Of a stretch of 64,000 bases of DNA, positions 32,651-43,938 are shown piece after piece (position 1 is the first letter of the stretch; each line of letters starts with the position of its first letter). This DNA is from Paralithodes platypus (Eukaryota; Arthropoda; Malacostraca; Decapoda; Lithodidae). A model generated the notes under the pieces. The model was not told the origin of the DNA. It saw nothing but the letters and a program-made list of their open reading frames with translations, and searched no databases. The stretch spans positions 11,241,047 to 11,305,046 of the forward strand of contig CM064530.1 in the NCBI GenBank assembly GCA_032716605.1, given 5' to 3'. The position numbers and the translations under genes are program-made.

Positions 32651-33269
32651 GAATTTGCATTAATGTACTAACTTATGAATGTACCGGAATTTGCATTAAT
32701 GTACTAACTTATGAATGTACCGGAATTTGCATTAATGTGGTAACTTATGAATGTACCGGAATTTGCATTAATGTACTAACTTATGAATGTACCGGAATTT
32801 GCATTAATGTACTAACTTATGAATGTACCGGAATTTGCATTAATGTGCTAACTTATGAATGTACCGGAATTTGCATTAATGTACTAACTTATGAATGTAC
32901 CGGAATTTGCATTAATGTACTAACTTATGAATGTACCGGAATTTGCATTAATGTGGTAACTTATGAATGTACCGGAATTTGCATTAATGTACTAACTTAT
33001 GAATGTACCGGAATTTGCATTAATGTACTAACTTATGAATGTACCGGAATTTGCATTAATGTGCTAACTTATGAATGTACCGGAATTTGCATTAATGTAC
33101 TAACTTATGAATGTACCGGAATTTGCATTAATGTGCTAACTTATGAATGTACCGGAATTTGCATTAATGTACTAACTTATGAATGTACCGGAATTTGCAT
33201 TAATGTGCTACTTATGAATGTACCGGAATTTGCATTAATGTACTAACTTATGAATGTACCGGAATTGCA
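32651..33269. repeat. 36-bp minisatellite, 17 copies, with a six-unit higher-order pattern
   Basis: The unit is GAATTTGCATTAATGTACTA then ACTTATGAATGTACCG. Units differ at GTACTA (a), GTGGTA (b) or GTGCTA (c). In order they read aabaac, aabaac, ac, ac, a. Confidence 0.95.
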
Positions 33270-33424
33270 ACTGTAATATAGCTTATGCTTCTGTTTAATA
33301 TCGATGTCTACAGTTTGAGCTTCCTTATACACTGCAAACCCGTGCATTCAATATATAACACATTGATGTAACAACACGGGTATGCATAAACAGTCATAAC
33401 CATTTGGGCGCAACAATTCGAAGT

Positions 33425-33468
33425 TGTTGTTGTTGTTGTTTTTTTTTTTTTTTGGGGGGGGGGGGGGT
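33425..33468. repeat. GTT microsatellite, poly-T and poly-G run
   Basis: (GTT)n, then about 17 T, then about 14 G. Confidence 0.88.
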
Positions 33469-33489
33469 TATGGAATTAATTTATGATTT

Positions 33490-34222
33490 TTATCATAGAT
33501 GTATTTTGTAACCGTGTGTGAGAAGAGAAACCTGAAGGTAAATGCGGGGAAGAGTAAGGTTATGGTCTGTGTAAGGTGTGCGGTCACAGAGTGTGAGGTG
33601 AAGTTGAATGGTCAAATTATGGATAATGTCAGCTCATTTAAGTATCTGGTCAGTGTGTTGAGTAAAGATGGGAGTATGGATGAAGAAGTGCAGGAGAGGG
33701 TGCAACAGGAGAAGAGGGTTGTAAACATGCTGAAAGCAGTGATAAGGAATAGGGTGGTCAGCATACAAAGTAAAACAGTTATTGCATGATAGTGTGGTAA
33801 TCCCGACATTGACGTACGGGAGTAAAGCATGGAGCAAGAGGGGTGGAAATGAGTTACTTGAGAAGTGCGTGCGCAGTTACATGGAGGGATAGACAGAGGA
33901 ATGAGGAAGTATGAGAATGGTGTGGTATGGATGTGGATGTGCTGAACATTGTGAAAAGGAACACCTTGAGATGGCTCGGCCATGTGGAACGTATGGGAAG
34001 TGAGATAATGACTAAGAGAGTGTACGAGAGTTAGGTGGAGGGATAGAGCGGGAGAGGCAGACCGAGAGTGAGATGGAAGGATGGAGTTGAGAGGTATATG
34101 AAAAAAAGTGGTGTTGGTTGGGAGGAGGGGCGTCGGCTGACAGGGGACAGAGGTGCTTGTGGGTGATTCCTTCGTGGCCACCCCTTCTGTGATCATGACG
34201 TCTGGCAATAGATAGATAGATT
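33490..34222 (+). mobile_element. LINE reverse-transcriptase C-terminal fragment with frameshifts and (TAGA)n end
   Basis: 33499-33789 is open and encodes the region after the catalytic motifs: LKVNAGKSKVMV (motif D-like), LNGQIMDNVSSFKYLVSVLS (thumb start) and VIRNRVVSIQSKTVI. Shifting frames then show PTLTYGSKAW, RHLR/LRWLGH-like and GRGRPRVRWKDG-like pieces matching the copy at 393-770. The 3' part reads TTCGTGGCCACCCCTTCTGT, then TCTGGCAATAGATAGATAG. Several stops and frameshifts make it a dead copy. An RTE-like or related clade is likely but not certain. Confidence 0.8.
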
Positions 34223-34384
34223 TTGTAATGAATGGCAAATAAGTGAAAATGTTTAAAATATGTTGAAATAACAAAAGTTAATAACGTGTAGTAGTTTAGG
34301 TACAGTTATACGTCCTTATATACACACACCATTATTACAGTGTAACTTGATTATTATAACTGCTCAATGTCCGGTTCTGTCTAC

Positions 34385-34960
34385 CTCACCTTAGGGTTCT
34401 CTGTCTGGATGTCTGTCTGGATGTGTCTGGACTCTGGATGTATGTGTGTATGTAAGTGCCTGTATATATGTGTCTGTATGTGTCTGTCTGTCTGGATGTG
34501 TCTGGACTCTGGATGTATGTGTGTATGTAAGTGCCTGTATATATGTGTCTGTATGTGCCTGTCTGTCTGGACTCTGCATGTATGTGTGTATGTAAGTGCC
34601 TGTATATCTGTGTCTGTATGTGTCTGTCTGTCTGTCTGGATGTGTCTGGACTCTGGATGTATGTGTGTATGTAAGTGCCTGTATGTATGTGTCTGTCTGT
34701 CTGGATGTGTGTATGTAAGTGTCTGTATGTGGTGTATGTATGTATGTATCTGTCTGTATGGATGTGGGTATGTAAGTGTCTGTTTGTCTGTGTATGTACT
34801 GTATGTATATATGTATGCATGTGTCTGTCTGTCTGCATGTATGTATGAATGCATGATTGTTTCTGTCTGTCTGTGTCTACGTTTGTGTGTGTGTGCGTAT
34901 ATATATTATATATATATATATAATTATATATATTTAAATGTGTGTGTGTGTGTGTGTGTG
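34385..34960. repeat. GTAT/TGTC-rich VNTR of about 75 bp, then (TA)n and (GT)n
   Basis: The phrase GGATGTGTCTGGACTCTG, TGTATGTGTGTATGTAAGTG, CCTGTATATATGTGTCTG recurs about four times, then decays. TA at about 34903-34932 and GT at 34939-34960 follow. Confidence 0.88.
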
Positions 34961-35190
34961 CAAAGATCACTTGGTATGTAAGTGCAAATTCCCTTTCAGA
35001 CAAACTTCTTTCTATTCTATATAAATAACTGTCCTTGTGGACATTGACTTGTGGGCTGTCCTATGTCTACAATAAGTGTCCCTGTCTCTAGTAGTATTAA
35101 AGTCGGACCACCTAGTAGGGACCGCAAGATCTGTGTACCTGTGTGTATCTGTGTAACCCCCCCTGAGGCTAGTCTATATAGGTGGCTGTC

Positions 35191-35371
<181 letters not shown>

Positions 35372-35430
35372 TTGCCCTAGAAACACATACAAGGTCACTA
35401 TTACCAACATTACTACTAGTACTACCAACA

Positions 35431-35801
35431 TTAAGGGGAGGCAGACCGTTTTTCTGGACCCCCTTCTCCCTAATGTTGAGCCCCACTAGTTTTGAGATTA
35501 TAAGACGTTCGGCCCATTAGTTTGGCGATTTTAACACCTTTCGCCCCATTTCGTTGTCAATTTTAGAACCTTTCGTGCCATTTAGGTGTCGATTATTTCC
35601 TGGCGACCGATAGCGAGCCTGCAATTTTAAGACGAACCGGCCTTTGGCCGGGAAATTTTTCTACCGAAAAATGTACAAATTTATCTTGAAGGGGGGTCTA
35701 GGGGGTGTTATTCTAAGCTTGATGGAGGTCTAGGGAGGAAACTAAAAAAACATATGAATAAATGAATTAATAGACCAAACAAACGGTCAGCCTCCCCTTA
35801 A
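35431..35801 (+). mobile_element. Family A element, copy 17 (longer subfamily)
   Basis: TTAAGGGGAGGCAGACCGTT to AACGGTCAGCCTCCCCTTAA: here the inverted terminal repeat is about 20 bp. Core GGCGACCGATAGCGAGCC. Confidence 0.94.
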
Positions 35802-35920
35802 TATTAACATTATTATTATGACTACCAACATTACTGTAACTACCAACATTATTACTAACAACACTATGTACTACCAATATTTGTTTAAACACTATCATTA
35901 CTAACAGTATTATGTAAGTA

Positions 35921-35952
35921 TGTACCGGTATGTATGTATGTATGTATGTATG
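35921..35952. repeat. (GTAT)n microsatellite
   Basis: About seven GTAT units. Confidence 0.88.
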
Positions 35953-36225
35953 TTTTTTTTGTTAATGCTTAGGCTCATACCCCATAGCTAGGGGGTGGCC
36001 GACTCGAGACAGAGCCCGAACAGAAACAAAATTTAAAATTCTAATACTTAAAGAGTCCGGGACCACTCTCGCGTTCCCTCGCCCCACACTCTGTCTCGGC
36101 TAGTAGGTGAATTTTACAAGGGGAGGAGGATTCCTAGCCCCCCTGCCCCCGGAAGGAAAAGTAAGACACTAAAAGAGACATACAGGAAAAATAAGATACA
36201 CGAATAAAAAGATATATAAACGATC
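35953..36225. other. Unassigned sequence, possible old repeat
   Basis: Contains GGCTCATACCCCATAGCTAG and GGTGGCCGACTCGAGACAGA, which look like repeat consensus. There is no second copy in the window and no coding potential. Confidence 0.35.
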
Positions 36226-36227
36226 AA

Positions 36228-36838
36228 ATAAATGAGGGGGATGGTCCACGTTTTGGCCGATTTTTGCATGTATTCATTATTTTTCTAGTTTCCTCCCTAA
36301 ACCTCCATCATTTTTGCATGTATTCATTATTTTTCTAGTTTCCTCCCTAAACCTCCATCATTTTTGCATGTATGCATTATTTTTCTAGTTTCCTCCCTAA
36401 ACCTCCATAATTTTTGCATGTATTCATTATTTTTCTAGTTTCCTCCCTAAACCTCCATCATTTTTGCATGTATGCATTATTTTTCTAGTTTCCTCCCTAA
36501 ACCTCCATAATTTGTGCATGTATGCATTATTTTTCTAGTTTCCTCCCTAAACCTCCATCAAATTAAAAAAACATCCATCCATTCCCCCCTTCTAAATTAA
36601 TTTGTACATTTTTCGGTAGAAAAATTTCCCGGCCGAAGGCCGGTTCTTCCAATATTACAGGCTCACTATCGTTCGCCAGGGAAAACAATCGACACCTAAA
36701 TAGCACGAAAAGTCTAAATATTGACGAAGAAATGGGGCGAAAGGTCTTAAAATCGACTAACTAATGGGGCAAACTTCTTAACATCTGAAAACTAATGGGG
36801 CTAAACATGAGGGTGAAAACCGGCCCATCCCCCCTTAA
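36228..36838 (-). mobile_element. Family A element, copy 18, expanded by a 50-bp array
   Basis: The left end is worn (ATGAGGGGGATGGTCC). The right end is CATCCCCCCTTAA. The left-arm segment ending CCTCCCTAAACCTCCATC is repeated six times; the rest of the element, with CCGGCCGAAGGCCGG and core GGCTCACTATCGTTCGCC, is normal. Confidence 0.88.
36261..36560. repeat. 50-bp tandem repeat, six copies, inside a family A element
   Basis: Units start TTTTTGCATGTATTCATTAT (or TATGCATT) and end CCTCCCTAAACCTCCATCA, beginning at 36261, 36311, 36361, 36411, 36461 and 36511. Confidence 0.95.
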
Positions 36839-37004
36839 ACTACACATGATCGTCTAAATATTCCATTACTACCACCATCACCCTCAATACTCTTATAACC
36901 TTTACTATCACCAGTATTACCAACACCACTGCTTACTATATAGTCCGTTCAGTATAGTTACGCCAGAACGCTTGACCTCTAACTTCTGTAACTGTCTGTT
37001 TGGA

Positions 37005-37215
37005 TCTCCCCTGATTCGCTCGGAGATATTAAAACGTTTCACCCCATTAGTTTGGCGATAATGGGACGCTTCACCCCATTCAAGTGTCGTTTTCTGGGGA
37101 AGCGACAGTGAGTCTGTAACTTAGAAGAATTTCGATAACAAATGTACAGATGTAGCTTGAAGAGCGCCTGGGTGGACATATTTTAGGTCGAAGGAAGTCT
37201 GGGAAGGCGTTTTTG
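37005..37215 (+). mobile_element. Family A element, copy 19, very worn
   Basis: CACCCCATTAGTTTGGCGAT, a core relic (GAAGCGACAGTGAGTC) and TAGCTTGAAGAGCGCCTG keep the family order. Ends are lost. Confidence 0.65.
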
Positions 37216-37377
37216 TTAGTCTAGGACTCTAGGGGATAAATTAAAATTCACTGAACGAAAATGGCCAAAACAAAAGCAAAATCCTCAATAATGATTAATA
37301 AAATATAACTCACACAACGTCGGACCATATAGTGTTATTAATAGGTCTCTTAATATATCTATCTTTCTAATAGTATC

Positions 37378-37534
37378 TCTCTCTCTCTCTTAATGTCTAT
37401 CTTTTTAATAGTCTCTTCCTCTCTCACACACACACACACACACACACTCTCTCGCTCACACACACACACACAAACTCTCTCTCTCTCACACACACACACA
37501 CAAACTCTATCGCTCTCTCACACACACACACAAA

Positions 37535-37570
<36 letters not shown>

Positions 37571-37610
37571 AACTCTCTCGCTCTCTCTCTGACACACACA
37601 CACACACAAC
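37378..37610. repeat. Compound (CT)n and (CA)n microsatellite
   Basis: Alternating CACACA and CTCTCT blocks of 10-25 bp. Confidence 0.93.
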
Positions 37611-38070
37611 CCGTACACACCAGGAAGCCATAGTTAAGCGGAGTCTGGCATCGGATATATCTCATCATATTATTTTGAGGGATTTGTATGACTTCTGCTG
37701 GTACTAAAAATACTAGTTTATGGAGTTATGAAATACATATTATCGTCATATTGGAAGTGGCAATAATATAAAAATAAGTATTAATTCAGTGTGTGTGTGT
37801 GTGTTTATAATAATAATAATAATGGTCGGTTTATTGTTCATTGCAGCTACGAATCTGCAGTACAATACTTATTCTACCTTAACTACGAAGTCATATGCGA
37901 CCTTTGGCGACCATGAGGTGCCTGACCTCCCACTAAAGTACATACATAGATGCACATTGTATTGGTGAGAAGATGTGTAGGCTAACACAGGCTGATAGCA
38001 GTTTGGTTAGGGAGGAACCACGATACAATTATCTCCGTCGCTATGGCCGAAAAAAAAAAAAAATTAGGAT
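37611..38070. other. Unassigned sequence
   Basis: A short GT run (37792-37804), an AAT run (37808-37822) and a poly-A (38049-38062). Nothing else was recognised. Confidence 0.4.
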
Positions 38071-38076
38071 TCTGTT

Positions 38077-38164
<88 letters not shown>

Positions 38165-38360
38165 GTGAGATGCGTGTGTGTATGTGTGTGGTGAGATGTG
38201 TGTGTGTGTGTGTGGTGAGATGTGTGTGTGTGTGTGTGTGGTGAGATGTGTGTGTGTGTGTGGTGAGGTGTGTGTGTGTGTGGTGAGATGCGTGCGTGTG
38301 TGTGGTGAGATGTGTGTGTGTGTGTGTGGTGAGATGCGTGCGTGTGTGTGTGTGTGTGTG
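38077..38360. repeat. (GT)n with a GTGAGATGTGTGTG minisatellite
   Basis: Pure GT to 38158, then about nine units of GGTGAGATG(C/T)GTGTG plus variable GT length. Confidence 0.94.
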
Positions 38361-38479
38361 AAGACGTAGTGATGACCCCCTTCGGCATTATGATGACCCG
38401 TGTATCAGACAATTTTGTACAGTTTAAAAGGAAGTACAGTACCTCGACATATGAAGGAGTAAAACCTATCTCAAACCTA

Positions 38480-39178
38480 CTGAGAGGGTTAATTTGGTGG
38501 TGAGAGGAGGGTGGTGATGAGGTGTGGTGAGGTATAGTGTGAGGTGTGGTGAGAGGAGGGTGGTGATGAGGTATAGTGTGAGGTGTGGTGAGGTAGGAAG
38601 TAAAGTGTGGTGAGAGGAGAGGGTAGTGGTGAGGTGTGGTGATGGGGGTAACATATAATAAAGGTTTGGCTAGTGTGGTGAGAGTAAGGGTGATGGTGGT
38701 GAGGTAGGATGTAAAATGTGATGAGAGGAGGGTAGTAGTGGTGAGGTGTGGTGATGGGGTAACACATAATAAAAGTGTGGTGAGAGTAAGGTGATGGTGG
38801 TGAGGTGTGGTAAGTCAGAAGGAAGGTGGTAGTGAGTGAGGTGTGGTAAGTGTGGTGTGGTAAGTGAGGTGTGGTGAGGGTGGTGTAGAGTAAGTCAGAA
38901 GGCAGGAAGGTGGTGGTGATTGTGATGTGGTGAGTGAGGTGTAAAGTAAGTCAAAGGAAGGTGGTGGTGAGGTGTGTGGTGAGTGTGGTGTGGTAGCTGT
39001 GGTGTGGTGAGTGTGGGGTGGTGGTGGTGGTGAGGTGGTGAGGTGGAGTGGTGAAGTGTGGGGTGGTGGTGGTGGTGAGGTGGAGTGGTGAAGTGTGGGG
39101 TGGTGGTGGTGGTGAAGTGTGGGGTGGTGGTGAAGTGTGGGGTGGTGGTGGTGTTGAGGTGTGTGTTGAGTGAGGTTA
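38480..39178. repeat. GGTGAGGTGTGGTGA-type degenerate tandem region
   Basis: About 700 bp of G, T and A with few C on the plus strand. Units such as GTGGTGAGAGGAGGGTGGTG and GGTGAAGTGTGGGGTGGTG repeat irregularly. Confidence 0.92.
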
Positions 39179-39214
39179 TTGACCCAACATGCCACACTAT
39201 CTCCAAGACCACTT

Positions 39215-39282
39215 CCTCTCACTCTTCTTTTTCCTCCTCCTCCTCCTCCTCTTCTCCTATTTTTCCCTCCTCCTCCTCCTAT

Positions 39283-39317
<35 letters not shown>

Positions 39318-39475
39318 CTCCTCCTCCTCTTCCTCTTCTTCTTCTTCTTCTTCCTCCTCCTCCTCCTTTTTCCTCTTCTTCTTCGTCCTCCTCTTCTTAT
39401 TCTTCTCCTCCTTCCTCCTCCTCCTCCTCCTCCTCCTCCTCCTCCTCCTCCTCCTCTTCTTCTTCTTCTTCCTAC
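39215..39475. repeat. (CTT)n/(CCT)n trinucleotide tract
   Basis: Blocks of CTT and CCT, pure CCT at about 39410-39455. It creates poly-Ser, poly-Leu or poly-Glu frames. Confidence 0.95.
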
Positions 39476-39598
39476 ACCCAATCATCATATGTTTCTCCAT
39501 ATATATCTTCTAATCCTCCACATCATCATCATCATCATAATAACTTGTCATGCATCATTATCTTAAGCATCATATTGTCTCCCCCTTCTCTTCCCCTC

Positions 39599-39752
39599 TA
39601 TAGGGGAGATGGGTCATTATCCTAGTCAACCTCCTTCTTCATGTTTAGCCCCATTAGTTTTCAGATTTTAAGACGGAAGCTCGTTATTACTCGCCAGGAA
39701 AATAATGACACCTAAATGGCACGAAAGGTCTTAAAATTGATACAAAAAAATC
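39599..39752. mobile_element. Chimeric family A fragment, copy 20
   Basis: The first half reads in forward orientation (GGGGAGATGGGTCATTATCC, then CATGTTTAGCCCCATTAG). It then switches at about 39676 to the reverse orientation (GAAGCTCGTTATTACTCGCC, then ATGGCACGAAAGGTCTTAAA). The centre is lost, so two subrepeat arms face each other. Confidence 0.72.
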
Positions 39753-39946
39753 GCGTAGATGACCATTGTGTTGTGCTGGTGTTGTTATGTTTACACCCGC
39801 CTGTTTGTTTGTTTGTGTGTACGTTTATATACAGGTATTCGTTGTTTATCAGTCTGTCTGTGTACTGTATATATATATATGTGCGCATGTGAGCGGCAAA
39901 GTCACATACTGGAGAGCATACCCCCCCCCCCCCCGAGAATATATTA

Positions 39947-40161
39947 GTAACCCCTTCTATACCGGCGAGGTCTTTCCCATTTTCTTCTAGCTATATTTAG
40001 ACGAATTTGAGCAGTTTAGGAAGGATCTGAGGTAGTAAAAAGGGTTAAGTAAGATAGTTTGAAGCCTGTTACTTGCTTAAGGCCCTTGTTAAACTGAATA
40101 TAATCTTCTTATAGTAGCCACAACAAAGTTAAGAGAACGTCACCGGTACTGAATGGGTTAA
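39947..40161. mobile_element. Family C foldback element, copy 3, sharing a TTAA with family A copy 21
   Basis: AACCCCTTCTATACCGGCG to CCGGTACTGAATGGGTTAA. Inner TTTAGACGAATTTGAGCAG is inverted on the right arm. Confidence 0.88.
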
Positions 40162-40481
40162 GGGGAGGTTTTTAGTTTGATCTCTAGATATTCACCAAGC
40201 TTAATATTAGCCCCTTTCAACATATATTTGTACATTTTTCGGTAGAAAAATGTCCCGGCTGAAACCGGTTCCTCTTAAATTACAGGCTCGCTATCGCTCG
40301 CCAGGATAAAATCGACACCTAAATGGCACGAAAGGTCTTAACATTGACAGAAATGTGTCGAAAATTCTTAAAATCGTCAACATAATTGGGCGAACTTCTT
40401 AAAAATCGAAAAGCAATGGGGCTAAACATGAGGGAGAAAGGAGTCAAGAAAAAAATCCCTCAAGTGGAAATCTCCCCTTAA
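40158..40481 (-). mobile_element. Family A element, copy 21
   Basis: TTAAGGGGAGGTTTTTAGTT to ATCTCCCCTTAA, with intact core. The left TTAA is also the right end of a family C element. Confidence 0.93.
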
Positions 40482-40537
40482 AGTGTTAGACAAATGTCCC
40501 TATGTAGTGTGTGTATGTCTGTTAGCTCCTCTGTGTA

Positions 40538-40569
<32 letters not shown>

Positions 40570-40616
40570 AGCATCAAGAGTTTCTTGTTCATTGATTTGA
40601 GGTAGAGATGGGTAGG

Positions 40617-41655
40617 GCAGAGGGAGGGGGGGTTGATGGGAGTACTGGAGGGAGGGGGATGAAGGGGGAGGGTTAAGGAAGGAGGGAAGGAAGGAAGGAA
40701 GGGAGAAAGAGCAGGGGAAGGGAGAGGGGAAGTGTAAAGAGAGGAAGGGAGAGGGGAAGAGAAAGGGAGGAAGGGATAGGAAGGGAGAGAGGAAGGGAGA
40801 GGGGAAGAGAAAGGGAGGAAGGGATAGGAAGGGAGAGAGGAAGGGAGAGGGGAAGTGTAAAGAGAGGAAGGGAGAGGGGAAGTGTAAAGAGAGGAAGGGA
40901 GAGGGGAAGAGAAAGGGAGGAAGGGATATGAAGGGAGAGAGGAAGGGAGAGGGGAAGTGTAAAGAGAGGAAGGGAGAGGGAAGAGAAAGGGAGGAAGGGA
41001 TAGGAAGGGAGAGAGGAAGGAGAGGGGAAGAGAAAGGGAGAGAGGGATAGGAAGGGAGAGAGGAAGGGAGAGGGGAAGTGTAAAGAGAGGAAGGGAGAGG
41101 GGAAGTGTAAAGAGAGGAAGGGAGAGGGGAAGTGTAAAGAGAGGAAGGGAGAGGGGAAGAGAAAGGGAGGAAGGGATAGGAAGGGAGAGAGGAAGGGAGA
41201 GGGGAAGTGTAAAGAGAGGAAGGGAGAGGGGAAGAGAAAGGGAGGAAGGGATAGGAAGGGAGAGAGGAAGGGAGAGGGGAAGTGTAAAGAGAGGAAGGGA
41301 GAGGGGAAGTGTAAAGAGGAAGGGAGAGGGGAAGAGAAAGGGAGGAAGGGAATGAAGGGAGAGAGGAAGGGAGAGGGAAGTGTAAAGAGAGGAAGGGAGA
41401 GGGGAAGAGAAAGGGAGGAAGGGATAGGAAGGGAGAGAGGAAGGGAGAGGGGAAGTGTAAAGAGAGGAAGGGAGAGGGGAAGTGTAAAGAGAGGAAGGGA
41501 GAGGGGAAGAGAAAGGGAGGAAGGGATATGAAGGGAGAGAGGAAGGGAGAGGGGAAGTGTAAAGAGAGGAAGGGAGAGGGGAAGAGAAAGGGAGGAAGGG
41601 AGAGGGGAAGAGAAAGGGAGGAAGGGAGAGGGGAAGAGAAAGGGAGGAAGGGGAA
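40617..41655. repeat. Purine-rich nested VNTR, about 1 kb
   Basis: Two alternating blocks: GGAAGGGAGAGGGGAAGTGT plus AAAGAGA, and GGAAGAGAAAGGGAGGAAGG plus GATAGGAA. They form larger units of about 100-190 bp. The minus strand stays open for 338 codons of Pro, Ser, Leu and Phe. At its right edge it runs straight into a family C half-element. Confidence 0.94.
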
Positions 41656-41720
41656 AAAATCGTCTAATATTAGTCAGAAAACAAAACAATAAATGCGTAC
41701 TGGGCTCTTGAAAGGGTTAA
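41656..41720. mobile_element. Family C right-half fragment
   Basis: AAAAAATCGTCTAATATTAG, then CTGGGCTCTTGAAAGGG and TTAA, matches the right arm of the copy at 57651-57864. The left arm is absent, replaced by the purine VNTR. Confidence 0.75.
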
Positions 41721-41824
41721 AGTTGTAGTGCTTGTTTTTTGGCTTATATATACCGGTATATATATTTATTTTATACGTATTTTGAAGTTTCCTCGCTAGA
41801 CTTCCATCAAGCTTAGGCCTATAC

Positions 41825-41861
<37 letters not shown>

Positions 41862-42120
41862 AAGATAAATTTGTAAATTTTTCGGTAGAAAAATGTTCCG
41901 GCCAAAGGCCGCTTCATTCTAATTTTACAGGTTTGCTATCGCTCGCCAGGAAAAAATCGATACCTAAATGCTACGCAAGGTTTTAATATTGACAAAGAAA
42001 TCGGTCGAAAGGTCTTAAATTTGCTAAACTAATGCAACACACGTCTTGAACTCTCAAAACTAATGGGGCTAAACATGTGTGAGAAGGGGGGTCCAGAAAA
42101 AGCAACTACCTCCCCCTTAA
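41717..42120 (-). mobile_element. Family A element, copy 22
   Basis: Left TTAAAGTTGTAGTGCTTG, right CTACCTCCCCCTTAA. A 30-base poly-A has grown at about 41826-41853. The core is worn (GGTTTGCTATCGCTCGCC). Shares its left TTAA with the family C half-element. Confidence 0.88.
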
Positions 42121-42194
42121 GTAAACAAGGCCAAATGGAACAGTAAGAGGAGGTCAATAGGGTCTGTTTTCAGGGGTGTATGTAGGCAGTCAAT

Positions 42195-42196
<2 letters not shown>

Positions 42197-42233
<37 letters not shown>
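42197..42233. repeat. Poly-T run
   Basis: About 37 T with no interruption. Confidence 0.95.
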
Positions 42234-42238
<5 letters not shown>

Positions 42239-42366
42239 TCATTTGTTTTCCTCTGCACGCCCCTTAGCCTCCCTGCATCCCTTTTCCACCCCCCGCCCAC
42301 ACACACCCATTACATAGACGGACTCACATCATTGGTACTGTCAATAAGATGGATATACCCTTTGGA

Positions 42367-42370
<4 letters not shown>

Positions 42371-42405
<35 letters not shown>

Positions 42406-42513
42406 CACACACACACACACACACCCACACACATACACACTGACACACCCACGCGTCACACACACACATATACACGCGTCACACACACACACACATACAT
42501 ACACACACGCGCG

Positions 42514-42553
<40 letters not shown>

Positions 42554-42560
42554 ACACGTA
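42371..42560. repeat. Compound (CT)n and (CA)n microsatellite
   Basis: CT to 42399, then CA with CACGCGT and ACATAC interruptions. Confidence 0.93.
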
Positions 42561-42628
42561 CGATATTTTTTTTTCTATTTTGTTCTGCCTGTTTGTATCC
42601 GCCTCCCTCGCCTATCTGAGTCAAATCC

Positions 42629-42722
42629 TGCATTGCCTCGCTTGGTGTCGATACAAATCCTGCATTGCCTCGCTTGGTGTCGATACAAATCCTGCATTGC
42701 CTCGCTTGGTGTCGATACAAAT
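42629..42722. repeat. 31-bp tandem repeat, three copies
   Basis: The unit is CCTGCATTGCCTCGCTTGGT then GTCGATACAAAT. Confidence 0.93.
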
Positions 42723-42911
42723 TCCTACTGGTTACATCGACAGACTATTAATTATGATGGTAGAGGAGCTAAGTACAGTTGAGGTCAAAATTCCGTGATG
42801 CAGTTTATGTCAAATAGTTCAGATATTTTGAGTTCCTTCAGTATGGCAAAATATCTTACAATTCTGATCTGGCTGTCAGCAGATGATTATAGTAAGTGAA
42901 GGAAGGATCTG

Positions 42912-42914
42912 AGC

Positions 42915-42954
<40 letters not shown>

Positions 42955-43011
42955 GAGCGAGAGCGAGCGAGCGAGAGAGAGAGAGAGAGCGCGAGCGAGC
43001 GAGCGAGCGAG

Positions 43012-43073
<62 letters not shown>

Positions 43074-43110
43074 CGAGAGCGAGAGAGAGAGAGAAAGAGA
43101 GAGAGAGAAA
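42912..43110. repeat. (GA)n with GAGC and GAGAC blocks
   Basis: GA interrupted by GACAGA, GAGC and CGAGCGAGC blocks, about 200 bp. Confidence 0.94.
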
Positions 43111-43403
43111 TGTGGGGGGGGAAGAAAAAAGAGAGTACATTAATTTTACCTCTTTAATTCCAAGAACTCCTTCCTAATCCGAATAAAATCGTTAACCTTC
43201 ACCAGAATAAAACGACACCGTTGTATTAAAGCACAGAGAGCCCCCCCCCCCTCCCCCAGAGCGAGTGTGTGTGTCCTACATAACTCGGCGATCATTGTTA
43301 CCTCGGAAATATGGCGTGTTGCTTCCTAAGACTTTATCTTGTCCATTACAGACCGGGCCAAACGAACGGGAACGTTTGAATAACATAACATTACACGTAT
43401 ATG

Positions 43404-43610
43404 TTAACCCCTTCTGTACCGGCGACGTCACTTTAACTTTATTCTGGCTGCTATTAGACGATTTTGTTCCGTTTAAAAAGTCTCCAGCAATTAATAGGCT
43501 TCAAACTATATCACTTAACCCTTTTTTACTACCACAGATCCTTCTTAAACTGCACATATTCGTCTACATATAGCTAGAAGACAATGAAAAAGACGACGCC
43601 GGTTACTAAC
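43404..43610. mobile_element. Family C foldback element, copy 4
   Basis: Starts TTAACCCCTTCTGTACCGG. The right arm AAAGACGACGCCGGTTACT lacks the terminal GGGGTTAA. Confidence 0.85.
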
Positions 43611-43619
43611 ATTAGTTTA

Positions 43620-43855
43620 ACATGGGTGTGGCCAGTTGATTTATGTTGATAACCTGGTGCAACCATGTTATCAACACGTGTGGCCGGGAACACACTACAG
43701 GACATTTGTTAGCACATATATTTGCCAATGGTATCATGTGGCGCAGGCGGCATTGGTTAGTGCACTTGGCTCATGTGTTGGGTTTGAACGGGATCTGCCT
43801 TGTGTGGGCTAATCGGCTTTTTGCAGACTTCTGTTTTCTTATGTTCTTATATAAA
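43620..43855 (+). mobile_element. tRNA-like SINE with TTCTTATGTTCTTAT tail
   Basis: Contains GGCGGCATTGGTTAGTGCAC (A-box-like) and GGGTTTGAACGGG (B-box-like), then the tail TGTGTGGGCTAATCGGC, then TTTTCTTATGTTCTTATAT. The tail recurs inverted at 5442-5508. Confidence 0.55.
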
Positions 43856-43938
43856 AAAATGAACTCGTGTTCAATTTGAGAGCAGGACGTGACGGCCTGG
43901 CAATCTCCTCAAGCTTGATGCCTCTCTTTACTTAGCAG

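Noticed and set aside
32737..33246. 169-codon frame of ECTGICINVLTY-type repeats
   Set aside because: Product of the 36-bp array; unit length is divisible by three.
40673..41689. 338-codon Pro/Ser/Leu/Phe-rich minus-strand frame
   Set aside because: A purine-rich VNTR gives such a frame without coding; it has no domain, start context or splice support.
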